Below are positions 36,370 through 47,205 of a stretch of DNA of 64,000 bases, piece after piece (the first letter of the stretch is position 1; every line of letters begins with the position of its first letter). Below the pieces are notes generated by a model, which worked only from the letters and a program-made list of their open reading frames with translations, searched no databases and was not told the origin of the DNA. Source of the stretch: Lunularia cruciata (lineage: Eukaryota > Streptophyta > Marchantiopsida > Lunulariales > Lunulariaceae); contig OX419755.1 in assembly GCA_948567375.1 (NCBI GenBank), positions 46,828,291-46,892,290 of the forward strand, read 5' to 3'. Made by a program: the position numbers and the translations under genes.

Positions 36370-37786
36370 GCACATACTTGTCCAAACCTTGCGATTCTGG
36401 TTTTTTTAGAAGCGCCTTGCCAAGATCTTTCCATGACCACCAAGATTGCATCATTTTGAGCTTTGTGCCAAAAGTTATGAGTGATTGAATGTTTTGATAG
36501 AGGATCCATATTTGAGGGTTTGTTTCTTCATCATCAAGAGTCTAAATAGAGCGATTTTTGTGGCATTAGATGCACCTTGAATATCTCTTTAGATTGATGT
36601 CAAGTACGCTCAAAAAACACATTTTTACAAAAAGTTACAAGCATTCAAATTCTATCATCTTTGGGAGGTTTTAGGGTTTGAACTGAAATTTAGAATGATT
36701 GTATCTATGCCAATACTCTAGCAAATGGAGTAAGTGGGGTATCATTAGAAGCCTAATGCCGAGGGCTATATTTCAGGGTAAAGTTTTTGCAATCTGGAGA
36801 AGTAAACATAGAGTTCTGGATTTTTCAATTTTGAGGAAGCTTTGAGCAGTCTTTGTGATGTGCTAAAATTTGGAGTGGTATTGCTCTATGGTCAAATATG
36901 CAAATCCAGTGAAAATTTTGCATCAAAATTTGTGAGTTACAAGCTCTCTTTCAAGGCCAAGCTTGCTGCATATGGAGGTTTGAGCAAACAGTGGTGACAA
37001 TTCTCATTCTTCACATCTGGTGCATCTTGGTGTTTAGAGTATCAAGTTTGCAAGGCCAGTTCTTTTCACTCACATACCCAATCCAAGTGATTCTTGAGTT
37101 ATAAAAGCCACAAAGTCATAGGCTTCCTATTGAATTCATATTTGAAAAATTTGAATATCCAAGGCAGATGATATGACGATTTTTTTCACAATGACACTTA
37201 TAAGTTCTTGGTGTTATAATCTGCACATGTGAAGTGTGATTGCTCTATACCTATAGGTCCAAATCAAGTGGTTTTTGTGGCAATAGAACAAGTATTGTGC
37301 AAGGTTTCTAGTGAAGTCTGATTTTTTGTAATTGGAGGTCATAAAAGGAAGCTGTGTCAGTTTGAAATCTATGACTCTTTGTACATCACAACATTGTGAA
37401 GTGCAAATTCAAGCTAGTGTATCTTTGTACTCAATGATCCAACTGAAGTGATCTTTGTGTCATTAGAATCAGATCACTCAGACCTTTACATTGAAAAATT
37501 CTTGATAGAGTTTAGAGGACATATTTGGAGCTCTAGGTACCCCAATTTTTTCAGTCCTTGGTAACTTTGTGCATTGCAAATTTGGAATATAGTATCTTTA
37601 CATTCACAAGTCCAAATGAGGTGATTCTTATCTCAATAGAACCAGCTTCTCCAAGTCCTTACTTGAATACTTGGCCAGTAGTACTTAGAGATGTAAATCA
37701 AAAGCTATGACTACTTGAAAATCTTGAAGTTTTGGTGTTGGAAGTAAAACTTGTAGATTGACTGTGAGTGATTAGTGATTGGCATA
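36370..37786 (+). repeat. LINE 5' leader built of diverged repeats of about 170-185 bp
   Basis: The phrase TCCAAAT-x-AAGTGATTTTTGTGGCATTAGAA, in degenerate form, recurs at about 36541, 36711, 36891, 37073, 37258, 37438 and 37609, that is every 170-185 bp. Units also share ends like AGTATCTTTACATTCAC. The same order is present in LINE-E (42690-44030). This resembles the monomer-array promoters of some mammalian L1 families. Confidence 0.7.
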
Positions 37787-38629
37787 ATGGAAAAGTCCAA
37801 GATGATGAAAGACATTGCTGATATAGTCTTGAAGCAACAACAATTAGCTGAAATGTAAAGGAAATCTAGTGACTTCCACAAAGAGCTTAGAAGCTTCTTT
37901 CCACCCAAGTCCCAATGCATGAATACTCTTATGACTGATATAGAGGTTTTAAAGGTAGAGATCGGCATTGTAAAAGAGTCATTGAACTTGGTCAACCAAG
38001 AGATTCAAGACCTAAAGTAGAGTACTATCTTGCTATTAACATCAACCAAGGGGATGGTTGATGCTATTGAGAAGGTTTCTTCTTTGGGAGCACAAGCCAC
38101 TAACATTGCTACACAAAGTGAAGGGCTCCAACAGATTGTGGACACATTAGAAGTGAAGATGAGGTCTTATGCTGAAGCTACTAAAGAGGCTCAAATCTCT
38201 TACTTGCAAGAGCATGAGGTTGAGAAGGAGAACCAACTGGTCAGAATGAATAACTTGAGGATTTTAGGTTAGATTGAGAAAGAAGATATAAAGGCCATAG
38301 TGTGTGAGTTTATTGCTAATTCTTTGAAAGTCCATGATCCTCAAATTGTGCAAGCATATAGATTGGGACAACAAGATGCACAACCAAGAAGCATTTTGGT
38401 GAGGTTTGGCTTAGAAACTCAAAGTAATTTAGTGATGGCAAAGAAGGCTATGTTGAAGGGGCGGTGCATCTGGTTAGGCCTTGATCTCACATCTCTCCAA
38501 TGGCAAGCAAAGAAGGGTGAATTAGCAAAAGTGAAGGAGGCTCAACAAGCGGGTTTTGTTGCATTCTTGAGAGATAATAGAGTTGTGATTACTCAAAATA
38601 AATTATCAGCTACTGCAAAGCAATTCTAG
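37787..38629 (+). pseudogene. LINE ORF1 (coiled coil plus L1 ORF1p-like region), broken, D2 copy
   Basis: The ATG at 37787 opens MEKSKMMKDIADIVLKQQQ; stops occur at about 37856, 38018 and 38270. The order is a coiled coil (about 37900-38260), then NLRILG, KAIVCEFIANSLKVHDPQIVQAYRLGQ, PRSILVRFG and LDLTSLQWQAKKGELAKV, which follows the pattern of the L1 ORF1p RNA-binding and C-terminal domains (Transposase_22 family). It ends with TAG at 38627-38629, and the endonuclease begins a few bases later. In L1 this protein coats the RNA and acts as a chaperone. Confidence 0.8.
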
Positions 38630-39655
38630 ACCTTAGAGTGCTATTTTGGAATCTTCATGGGCTCACATACACCAAGTACTCCAGCGCTAAGCCTTTGTGG
38701 GATGATGTTGATTTGATCAATCTTGTGGAGACATGGGAACATGAAGGAAATAACATTCAAGACATTGAAGGTTTCACTCTTGTCGGTTCAACCTGGAACA
38801 AGTGGAGGCAACACAAAGGAAGGGGCTTTAGAGGTATTGCTACTTACATCAGATTTGGCTTTGAGAAATCAGTCTCTTTGATAGGCCAAGACTCAAGTGG
38901 ACAAGTTACACCTTGCTGTAACTTTTGCTGCTTGCTAAAACATGGTTTTTGCCTCTTGAGGCTGAAGCTTTGTTCTTAGCTCTCACATATGCTACTAAGG
39001 TGAGGTCCATGAAGCATGAGAGACTCTCATACCAAGCATTTTGTGTCACTCTATCTGTTGGTTGGTATATAGATCTGATTGCATGGGCCACAAGGTGGAA
39101 TATTTCTGAATGATATTGGAGATTGGAGCCTATTGAGGTGATAAAAGAGCAGTTCTTACTTCATTTATGGAAAGTACCCAATATCAAAATGGTGTTCTAT
39201 CAGTAATTTGTAAATCCTATGTTGGTGTATTGTGAGCAAGATTATCTCTCGGCTAGGATTTCTACTTCACTTAGACATGTTATTGCTTAGTATAGAACTA
39301 GCTCTTATAGACTAGAAGTAGAACAAGGACGTTGGCAGTAGATAGAGCACTCCTTGCAACTTTGCATATTTTGTACTATGAGCAAAGTTGAGGACAAGCA
39401 CCATGTGTTTGTTGAGTGTCCTTGTTACCAGCCAATTCGAGATATATATCAGATTAGTTGTAGTGATTTCTCAACTCTCTTATAGATTGAGGCTTTAGCA
39501 TTAAGGAAGTATATGAACAAGATTAGTTTACATCAGACCAATTTATTATGGATAGGTAAGATGTCCTAGGCTCATGTTTCATGTGTTTTGTATTTTGTTT
39601 CAGCCTTTTGACTCTTTGGGTCTTTTGGCTTTATAATTCATTGTTCATTGTTCAT

Positions 39656-39915
39656 AGTAAGATGAGAAAGTGTTGAGCAATTCATGAGTGAATATAAAGC
39701 TCTAAACCCTGAATTTATTCTCATCTTCACACAAGTAGTCATGAGAGAACTCAAGGCCCAAGTACTTATAAGAAGAAACCTGATCCAACTGCTGTCCATC
39801 AATAAAGAAGGGTGTGACACCTTTAGAACCCACCACAATCACCTTGGACTTGTTAAGATTCATCTCCATCTTTAATCCATATAGTCCAAATGCAGTCCAA
39901 AGACACACATGCACA
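39656..39915 (-). mobile_element. LINE fragment (reverse transcriptase, C-terminal part)
   Basis: Minus-strand RT text: KMEMNLNKSKVIVVGSKGV, YKYLGLEFSHDY. It is truncated at both ends and abuts the tail of LINE-D2. Confidence 0.85.
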
Positions 39916-42095
39916 TTCCAACTCCCAAGGAGTTATAGTTGCAATCATTGATTGGTCTATTAAGCAAACTTAAACAACTTTGAGGTAGCCATGTTTCTTC
40001 CACTTTGTGCCATTGTGAAACATGTATTTACATGATACTTTATAGATTGGTGGGTGATGATTTTAACCTTCCACCATGATCCATTACAAAACCTTGCTAA
40101 ACCTAACAATTAATGAATTTGACTACACTTTAGGTTTGACTTGACCTTAAACTCTCTAAGCTTGACCTTCAATGCTTTGGTCATCTAAGTTGATGCTTCT
40201 TGGAAGCAAACTCTTTGAAGATACATGTTCACAAGAATGTCAAGTCTACATGGAATCACAAATGGCTACTAAGGGTAGATGATTGAAACTTTTCAGAATG
40301 CTAAGGGAACTTAACCAATAAGCACAAGTAAAATATCAATGTTCCTCCTTTTCGATCTTTGGAAAATAATTAGGTTTTTCTAATGGGATCATGTATTTTC
40401 AAGTTTAGAATGTTGTGTAACATGCAATGGGATGTCTTGAATACAACTTGTTGAAGCACCTTCAAATAGTTTGCACTAGAACCTAGGATAGATACAAAAA
40501 ATTATAGTAAGATAAGACAATTTCTTTGTTCTTGAGTAAAAAGCACATCTAAAAAAAAGAACCAATGATAAATGTAAAATTGCAATCAAGCCAATGAAGC
40601 TATGATCTCTTCAATTTAAAGATGGTCAAAACAATTAAATACATTGAGAGGTAAGTATGTGTAAGTCTTCACTCATGGCTAATCTAACATTTAATATACA
40701 TTGATGGTAAAAGATGATGAAAACTTGGAAGTGCTTGTAATATTTTCTTTCAGAAATTGGAGCATCCAAAAAATGAAGAAATGCAAAGATGACTCAAGAA
40801 CATACCAATATTAAGTTAGTGCACAAGAAAAAAATTTAATCTCATAATAAAAGTTACGAGGATTTCTTAGTAAACTTGTACTCAAGGAAACTCAAATACT
40901 TCCCATACATCTATGAAAATGTTTTGGAAGTGTTTGCAGCATTTTCTCCATCAAGTGCCTGGAATATTCAAGAAATTAGAACATGAAAAGATGAATTAGG
41001 TAAAAGAACACACCAAGAATACATTAGTGCCAAGGAAAATTTTAATCTTTATGTGATAAAAGTTACAAGACTGTACAAGAAGAAAGTGTATGAAGACTGG
41101 GATTTACCTTTGCATGCTATATGGCATCACGAGTCATTCAACACTTCAAAAATTCAAAAAGAAAGACTCAGACTCAACATAGTAAGTCTGAATGAAAGCA
41201 CCAATGACTTCATCAATGCCATGTACACGTGCTGATATAGCTAAAAGCAATGTCAATATTTACCTTTTCCCATCTTGAGTATCTTTGTTCCTTTATTCAT
41301 GAGTGCAAAGGCAAACTCGGGTCTTTCTAGAATGTACATTGCAAGAAAATATAGACTTGGAGGCCAGATTTACCTATACCCACCATTAAGATCATAAAAT
41401 ATCAAAGAGGAGACTTAGAATCTATGAAATGTAGAGTAGCAAAATAATCAACAAAGAAGAACTCATATTGCAATAATTGGGTGGCAAGGCAAGTAAAAGC
41501 AACTAACTTGGAAATCATTTGTAGGATCATAAATGGTAAACAGACCTTGTAAGAATACTTGTAAGGTGAAGAGTAAAATGAAAAGGTAAAAAGAATCCAT
41601 TTCGCATCCAATGTTTGATAATAGGAAAAGAGAAACAGCAATGATAGAGAAAAACATGAAGAACTAACCTTCTTGAGGACTACTTCCATGAATCATTCAA
41701 ACAACATAGAAATGAAAATCATGTTTCTTGATCAACCACCAAGATATTGCCTTGGTAGTCTATTACTAAAAGATCTCACCTCATTGTCACACCTCAAAAG
41801 TGCTTCACTATAAATAAACTATGCAGTAAGCCTCTTCAACCATAAGGACTACTTAGCAAAAGTACTTTAACAATGGTTAGCATAGTTGCTTTTGAAAATG
41901 CTACATATAATTAACCAAACAAAAATATATCTTTGGAAACATGCAATCCAATGTGAGAAAGCATCTATCCTTGAGCCTTGTTAATAGTCATGGCATAAGA
42001 AAGAGGAAAAGGAAATTGATGCCTAGAAAGTGGAAAAGGCAATCCATTACTTTTAGTAATAAATTTAATTTGTGGAAAAACTTGTTACATGCATC
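39916..42095. other. AT-rich DNA between LINE pieces, no gene seen
   Basis: About 2.2 kb without repeat-family matches or recognisable coding motifs. Short open frames such as 41053-41235 and 41402-41689 (minus) show no motif; the latter is hydrophobic because of T-rich composition. Confidence 0.45.
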
Positions 42096-42165
42096 CTTAA
42101 TTTTGACTCTATGGGTCTTCCATGCTTTATATTTCATTGTTTCATTACTTTTTATAATTAAGCAT
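42096..42165 (+). mobile_element. LINE 3' tail fragment (about 70 bp)
   Basis: TTTTGACTCTATGGGTCTTCC, then GCTTTATATTTCATTGTTTCATT: only the hairpin block and the octamer tail. No coding part. Confidence 0.85.
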
Positions 42166-42286
42166 CAACTACTCATGTTATAAACCATCAAATAATGAGA
42201 TGGTTCAATTGCAAAATCCAACAAAAGCATTCAAGTTGCACAAAATGTTTGTGAGTGACATTGGATTCTAAAGGTGTGACACCTTT

Positions 42287-42672
42287 ATGAACAATGAACA
42301 ATGAAATATAAAGCCTAGAAGACCCAAAGAGTCAAAAGGCTAGAAACACAATACAAAACATATGAAATGTGAGCCTAGTGCATTTGACCAATCTATAACA
42401 AATTGGTCCAATGTAAACTAATCTCCGTCATATACTTCCCTCATGCTAAAGCTTCAACCTTTAAGAGAGTTGAGAAATCACTACAAGTAATCTGATGTCT
42501 AACTTTGATCTGCATGTCAAGAGCAATCAACAAACACATGGTGCTCATCCTCAACTTTACTCATAGTACATAATTTGCAAAGTTGCATGGAGTGCTCTAT
42601 TTGCTTCCAATGTCCTTGTTGCTTGGAGGTAGAAAATAGAGTGACAAAAAATGCTTGGTATGGAATGCTCTT
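42287..42672 (-). mobile_element. LINE 3' end fragment
   Basis: A minus-strand tail (GAACAATGAACAATGAAATATAAAG), hairpin block and decayed ORF2 C-terminus, with an internal deletion near 42635. A scrap of plus-strand LINE text (GGTGTGACACCTTT) precedes it at 42265-42286. Confidence 0.82.
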
Positions 42673-42674
42673 GC

Positions 42675-44934
42675 AAGACTTGGATAGATTTCAAAATTTT
42701 GAGAAGAGAGATTTCCCAATAATTTGGCATGTCATATCTCTATACCTACTTGTCCAAACTTCACGATTTTGATCTTGTTAGAAGCGTCTTGCCAAGAGCT
42801 TTTCATGACCACCAAGATTACACCATGATGAGCTTGGAGAAGAGAGTTATGAAGGATTGAATTTTTTGACAAAGGATCTATATTTGATAGCTTCTTTCTT
42901 CATCATTTGGTGTCCAAATTGAGTGATTTTTGTGGCAGTAGATGCACCTTGAACAACTCTTTTGATTGATAGAAAGCTAGCTTGAAGACGACATCTGTGA
43001 AAAAAGTTACAAGGATTCAAATTTTGTCATCTTTGATAGATTTTAGGGTTTGAACTGCAATTTTGAATGAATGTATCTCTGCCATATACTTTAGAAATAG
43101 AGTGATTGAGGTCTTATTGGAAGCCTTATGCTGAGATTTTCCTGTCAAGGTAAAGCTTGTGGATTTTGGAGCAGTACGCTGAGAGTTCTACATTTTTGCA
43201 TTTTGAGGAAGCTTTAAGCAATCTATATGATTGTGCAGAATTTGGAGGGGTATTGTTATGTGGTTACAAGTGAAAATCCAATGAAAATTTCTGCAATAGA
43301 ATTTGTGACTTACAAGGTCTCTATCAAGGCCAAGCTTGCAGCATATGGAGGTCTGACCAAGCAGTGGTGACAATTCTCATTCTGTCCCTTCTTGTGCATC
43401 TTGGTGTTTGGAGTACCAACTTTGCAGGGCCATTTCTCTTCACTCATAGATCCAATTTAGTTGATTCTTGGGTCATAAGAAACAAATAGTTTTGAGCTTC
43501 CTATTGAATTCATATTTGTAGAATTTGAATATCCAAGGCAGATGATATGACCATTTGTTTCACTTTGACACCTCCAAGTACTTGGTGTCAAAATCTGTAC
43601 ATGTGAAGTAGGATTTCTCTTTACCTATAGGTTCAAATCAAGTGGTTTTTGTAGCAATAGAACAAGTATTGTGCAAGGCTTCTATTGAAGTCTGATTTGT
43701 TGCAATTGGAGATCAGACAAGGAAGTTGTGATCGTTTGAAATCTCTTGCTCCTTCATTGTGAAGTGTAAATTCAAACTATTGTATCTTTGTACTCATTGA
43801 TCCAAATGAAGTGATCTTTGTGTCATTAGAATTATCTCACTCAGACCTTTACATTGAAGAATTCTGGACAGAGTTCAGAGAACAGATTTGGAGCTTTAGG
43901 CACCTCAATTTTTGTAGCCTTTGGTAGCTTTGTGCACTAAAGATTTGGAATATAATATCTTTACATTCACATGTCCAAATGAGATGAGATCTCATTGGAA
44001 CCAGCTTCTCCAACTTTTTAGTGATTAGTGATTGGCATAATGGAGGATTCCAAGATTTTGAAAGACATTGTTGATATAGCTTTGAAGCATCAACAATTAG
44101 CTAAAATGTATAGGAAATCTAGTGAGCTTAGAAGCTTCTTTGCACCTATGTCCCAGTGCATGAGTACTCTCATTACTGATATTGAAGTAGTAAAGGTTGA
44201 GATCAACACTACAAAAGAGTCATTGAATTTGGTCAACCAAGAGATCCAAGATTTGAAGAAGAGTACTATCTCTTTGTTAACACAAACAAAGGGGATGGTT
44301 GATGCTATCAAGAAAGTTGCTTCTTTCGGAGCACAAGCTAGCAACATAGCTACACAAAGCAAAGGGCTCCAACAAATTGTGGAAAAATTAGAAATGAAGA
44401 TGAGGTCTCATGCTGAAGCTACTAAGGTGGCTCAAATCTCTTACTTGCAAGAGCATGAGGTTGAGAAGGAGAACAAACTGGTCAAAATCAAGAACTTGAG
44501 GATTTCAAGTTTGCCAAAGATTGAGAAAGAAGACACCAAGGCCATAGTGTGTGAGTTTATTGTTGATTCTTTGAGAGTCCATGATCCTTAAATTGTGCAA
44601 GCATAAGATTGGGACAGAAAGGCACACAACCAAGAAGCATTTTGGTGAGGTTTGGCTTAGAAACTTTGAGGAACTCAGGGATGGAAAACAAGGCTATACT
44701 CAAGGAGTGGCGCATTTGGTTGGACCCGGATCTCACCTCTCTCCAATGGCAAGCAAAGAAGTGTGAATTAGCAAAAGTGAAGGAGGTTCAACAAGTAGGT
44801 TTTGTTGCATTCTTGAGAGATAATAGAGCTATGATTACTCAAAAGGAAGTGTCAAGTAATGTATAACAATTCCAGACCCTTAGCCATAGCGACTAGCTAA
44901 TGCAGAGCAATTCTAGACCCTTAGTCATTTAACG
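42675..44934 (+). mobile_element. LINE-E, front half (5' leader, ORF1, start of endonuclease)
   Basis: The 5' leader starts ATAGATTTCAAAATTTTGAG (compare 36313 in D2), runs through the repeats of about 170-185 bp (42906, 43090, 43260, 43449, 43630, 43799, 43972), then ORF1 from 44040. The start of the endonuclease region is broken off at 44934, where an inverted LINE piece (F) begins. It holds the best-kept ORF1 in the window. Confidence 0.87.
44040..44866 (+). pseudogene. LINE ORF1 (coiled coil plus L1 ORF1p-like region), E copy, nearly open
   Basis: From ATG 44040 (MEDSKILKDIVDIAL) the frame is open to 44589: N-terminal helix, coiled coil with LNLVNQEIQDLKKST and SYLQEHEVEKENKLV, then NLRISSLPKIEKEDTKAIVCEF. 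It is then broken twice, by a CAA to TAA change at about 44589 and a 1-base deletion at about 44606, after which GTQPRSILVRFG and the LDPDLTSLQWQAKK block continue to 44866. The pattern is the Transposase_22-type L1 ORF1p, not the CCHC zinc-knuckle ORF1 common in flowering-plant LINEs. Confidence 0.82.
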
Positions 44935-46856
44935 ATACCTCAAAAGCCCTTTCCTCTATGTTGCCCTTGCTTGTTCTAGGTTGAACCGACAAGAGTGAAC
45001 CTTCAATGTCTTGAATGGTGTTTCTTTCATATTCCAATGTCTCCACAAGATTGATCAAATCAACATCATCCAACAAAGGCTTAGTGTTGGATTACTTGGT
45101 ATGTGTGAGGCCATGAACATTCCAAAACAACACTCTAAGGGTCTGGAATTGCTATGCAGTAGTTGACAATTTCTTTTGAGTAATCACAACTCTATTATCT
45201 CTCAAGAATGCAACAAAACCTGCTTTTTGAGCCTCCTTCACTTTTGCTTATTCTCCCTTCTTTGCTTGCCATTGGAGAGATGTGAGATCAGGTTCTAACC
45301 AGATGCGCCGCCCCTTCAATATAGCCTTGTTTTCCATCACTGAATTCCTTAGAGTTTCTGAGCCAAACCTCATCAAAATGCTTCTTGGTTGTGTACCTTT
45401 CTATCCCAATCTATATGCTTGCACAATTTGAGGATCATGGACTCTCAAAGAATCATCCATAAACTCAAGGCCTTGGTGTCTTCATTGTTTATCTCCGGTA
45501 AACCTAAAATCCTCAAGTTCTTCATTCTCACTTGTTGGTTTTGTCATGGTATTTGTATTGACGCATCTAGATTGCTTGGACATTGGAGATGCATTGATAG
45601 TAGTTAGAGTCATTTCAATAGTTTCTCAGAGACTACTTTCCAAAGGTCAGATTTCGTGTTAGGGGTACCGAATTCAAGGTGGAGCACATCATCACTTTGC
45701 ACCATTTGCACCATCGAGTGTGCCATCAGTGGGATGTTGTGCTATGAATTTGAACTTGAAACAGAGCTTGTAACTCACAAATTCTGATGCCACAATTTTC
45801 ACTGGATTTACACTTCTGATTGCAGAGCAATACTCTTCCAAATTCCAGCACAATCACATAGATTGCTGAAAGCTTCCTCAGAATTGAAAAATCCAGATCT
45901 CTCTATGTACTGCTCCAAACTGAACAAGCCTTACCTTGAAAGAAAGCTCTTAGCATAAGGCTTGTAATGAGACCCCAACCACTCTCTTTTCTCAAGTATT
46001 GGCAGAGATACAATCATTTGAAATTGCAGTTCAAACCTTAAAATCTGCCAAAGATGACAGAATTCGAAACCTTGTAACTTTTTACACAAATGTGATCTGA
46101 ACAAGATTGATATCAATCAAAAGAGATATTCAAGGCTCATGCAATGCCACAAAAATCAGTCCATTTGGACTCTTGATGATGAAGAAATGAACTCTCAAAT
46201 ATGGATCCTCTATCAGAAAATTCAACCACTCATAAATTTAGGCACAAAGCTTAGAATGGTGCAATCTTGATAGTCATGGAAAGCTCTTGGCAAGGCGCTT
46301 CTAACAAGACCAAAATGGCAAGGTTTTGACGAGTAGGTGCTGAGACATGACAATCCAAATTTGTTGGAAATCTCCTCTCTCAAAATTTCAAAATGACCCC
46401 TCTCCTCAAACTTCCCTATAGTTCCTATTCACCAGGTTGACCAGGTTCAAGAAATATTTTATAGTACTGATCTCAACCTTTAAAAATTCCATATCAATCA
46501 TGCGAGTACTCATGCACTAGGACATTGGTGAAAAGAAGCTTCTAAGCTCTTTGTGGAAGTCATTTGCTTTCCTTTACATTTCAGCTAATTGTTGTTGCTT
46601 CATGGCTATATCAACAATATCTTTCACCATCTTGGACTCCTCCATTGTGCCAAGCACTTATCACAATCAATCTAGAAGTTTTACTTATAATACCAAAACT
46701 TCAAGATTTTCAAGTAGGCATAGCTTCTATTTTATAGCTCTAAGCACTACTCGGCAAGTGTTCAAGTAATGAGCTTGAGAAGCTTGTTATAATGAGATAA
46801 GAATCACCTCATTTGGACATGTGAGTGCACAGATACTATCTTCTGAATCTGTACAA
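44935..46856 (-). mobile_element. LINE-F, rearranged front half
   Basis: Minus-strand LINE in scrambled order. From 46856 to about 46650 comes the end of the 5' leader, and to about 46430 the start of ORF1 (ATG near 46645). Then 46390-45590 is 5' leader again, and 45540-44935 is late ORF1 and the start of the endonuclease. It needs at least two events, or two LINE copies, to explain. There are stops throughout. Confidence 0.8.
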
Positions 46857-47205
46857 TGATGAACAATGAACAATGAAATATAAAGACCGGAAGACCCAAA
46901 GAGTCAAAAGGCTGAAACACAATACAAAACACATGAAATGTGAGCCTAGGGCATCTGACCAATGTGTAACAAAATGGTCAGATGTAAACCAACCTCTATC
47001 ATGTACTTTCCTAATGCTAAAGCCTCAATCTTTAAGAGTGCTAAGAAATCACTACAACTAATCTGATGTCTGACTCTGATCTGCTGGTAACAAGGTCAAT
47101 CAACAAACACATGGTACTCATCCTGAACTTTCCTCATAGGACACAAATTGCAAAGTTGCATGGAGTGCTCTATTTGTTGCCAACGTCCTTGTTCTACTTC
47201 TAGTC
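46857..47205 (-). mobile_element. LINE 3' end fragment (about 350 bp)
   Basis: A minus-strand 3' tail GAACAATGAACAATGAAATATAAAG, hairpin block GACCCAAAGAGTC and ORF2 C-terminus, ending where the 3' tail of LINE-G starts. Two LINE tails are therefore stacked head to tail. Confidence 0.87.

Larger units (their letters stand above)
36299..39655 (+). mobile_element. LINE-D2, internally deleted but with both ends
   Basis: It has the full 5' leader (to 37786), ORF1 (37787-38629), the start of the endonuclease, an internal deletion at about 38910 that removes the rest of the endonuclease and the RT core, then the ORF2 C-terminus and a 3' tail ending TTCATTGTTCATTGTTCAT. It could resemble a non-autonomous derivative, since it keeps the likely promoter and the 3' end used for priming. 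Its sequences are decayed. Confidence 0.85.
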
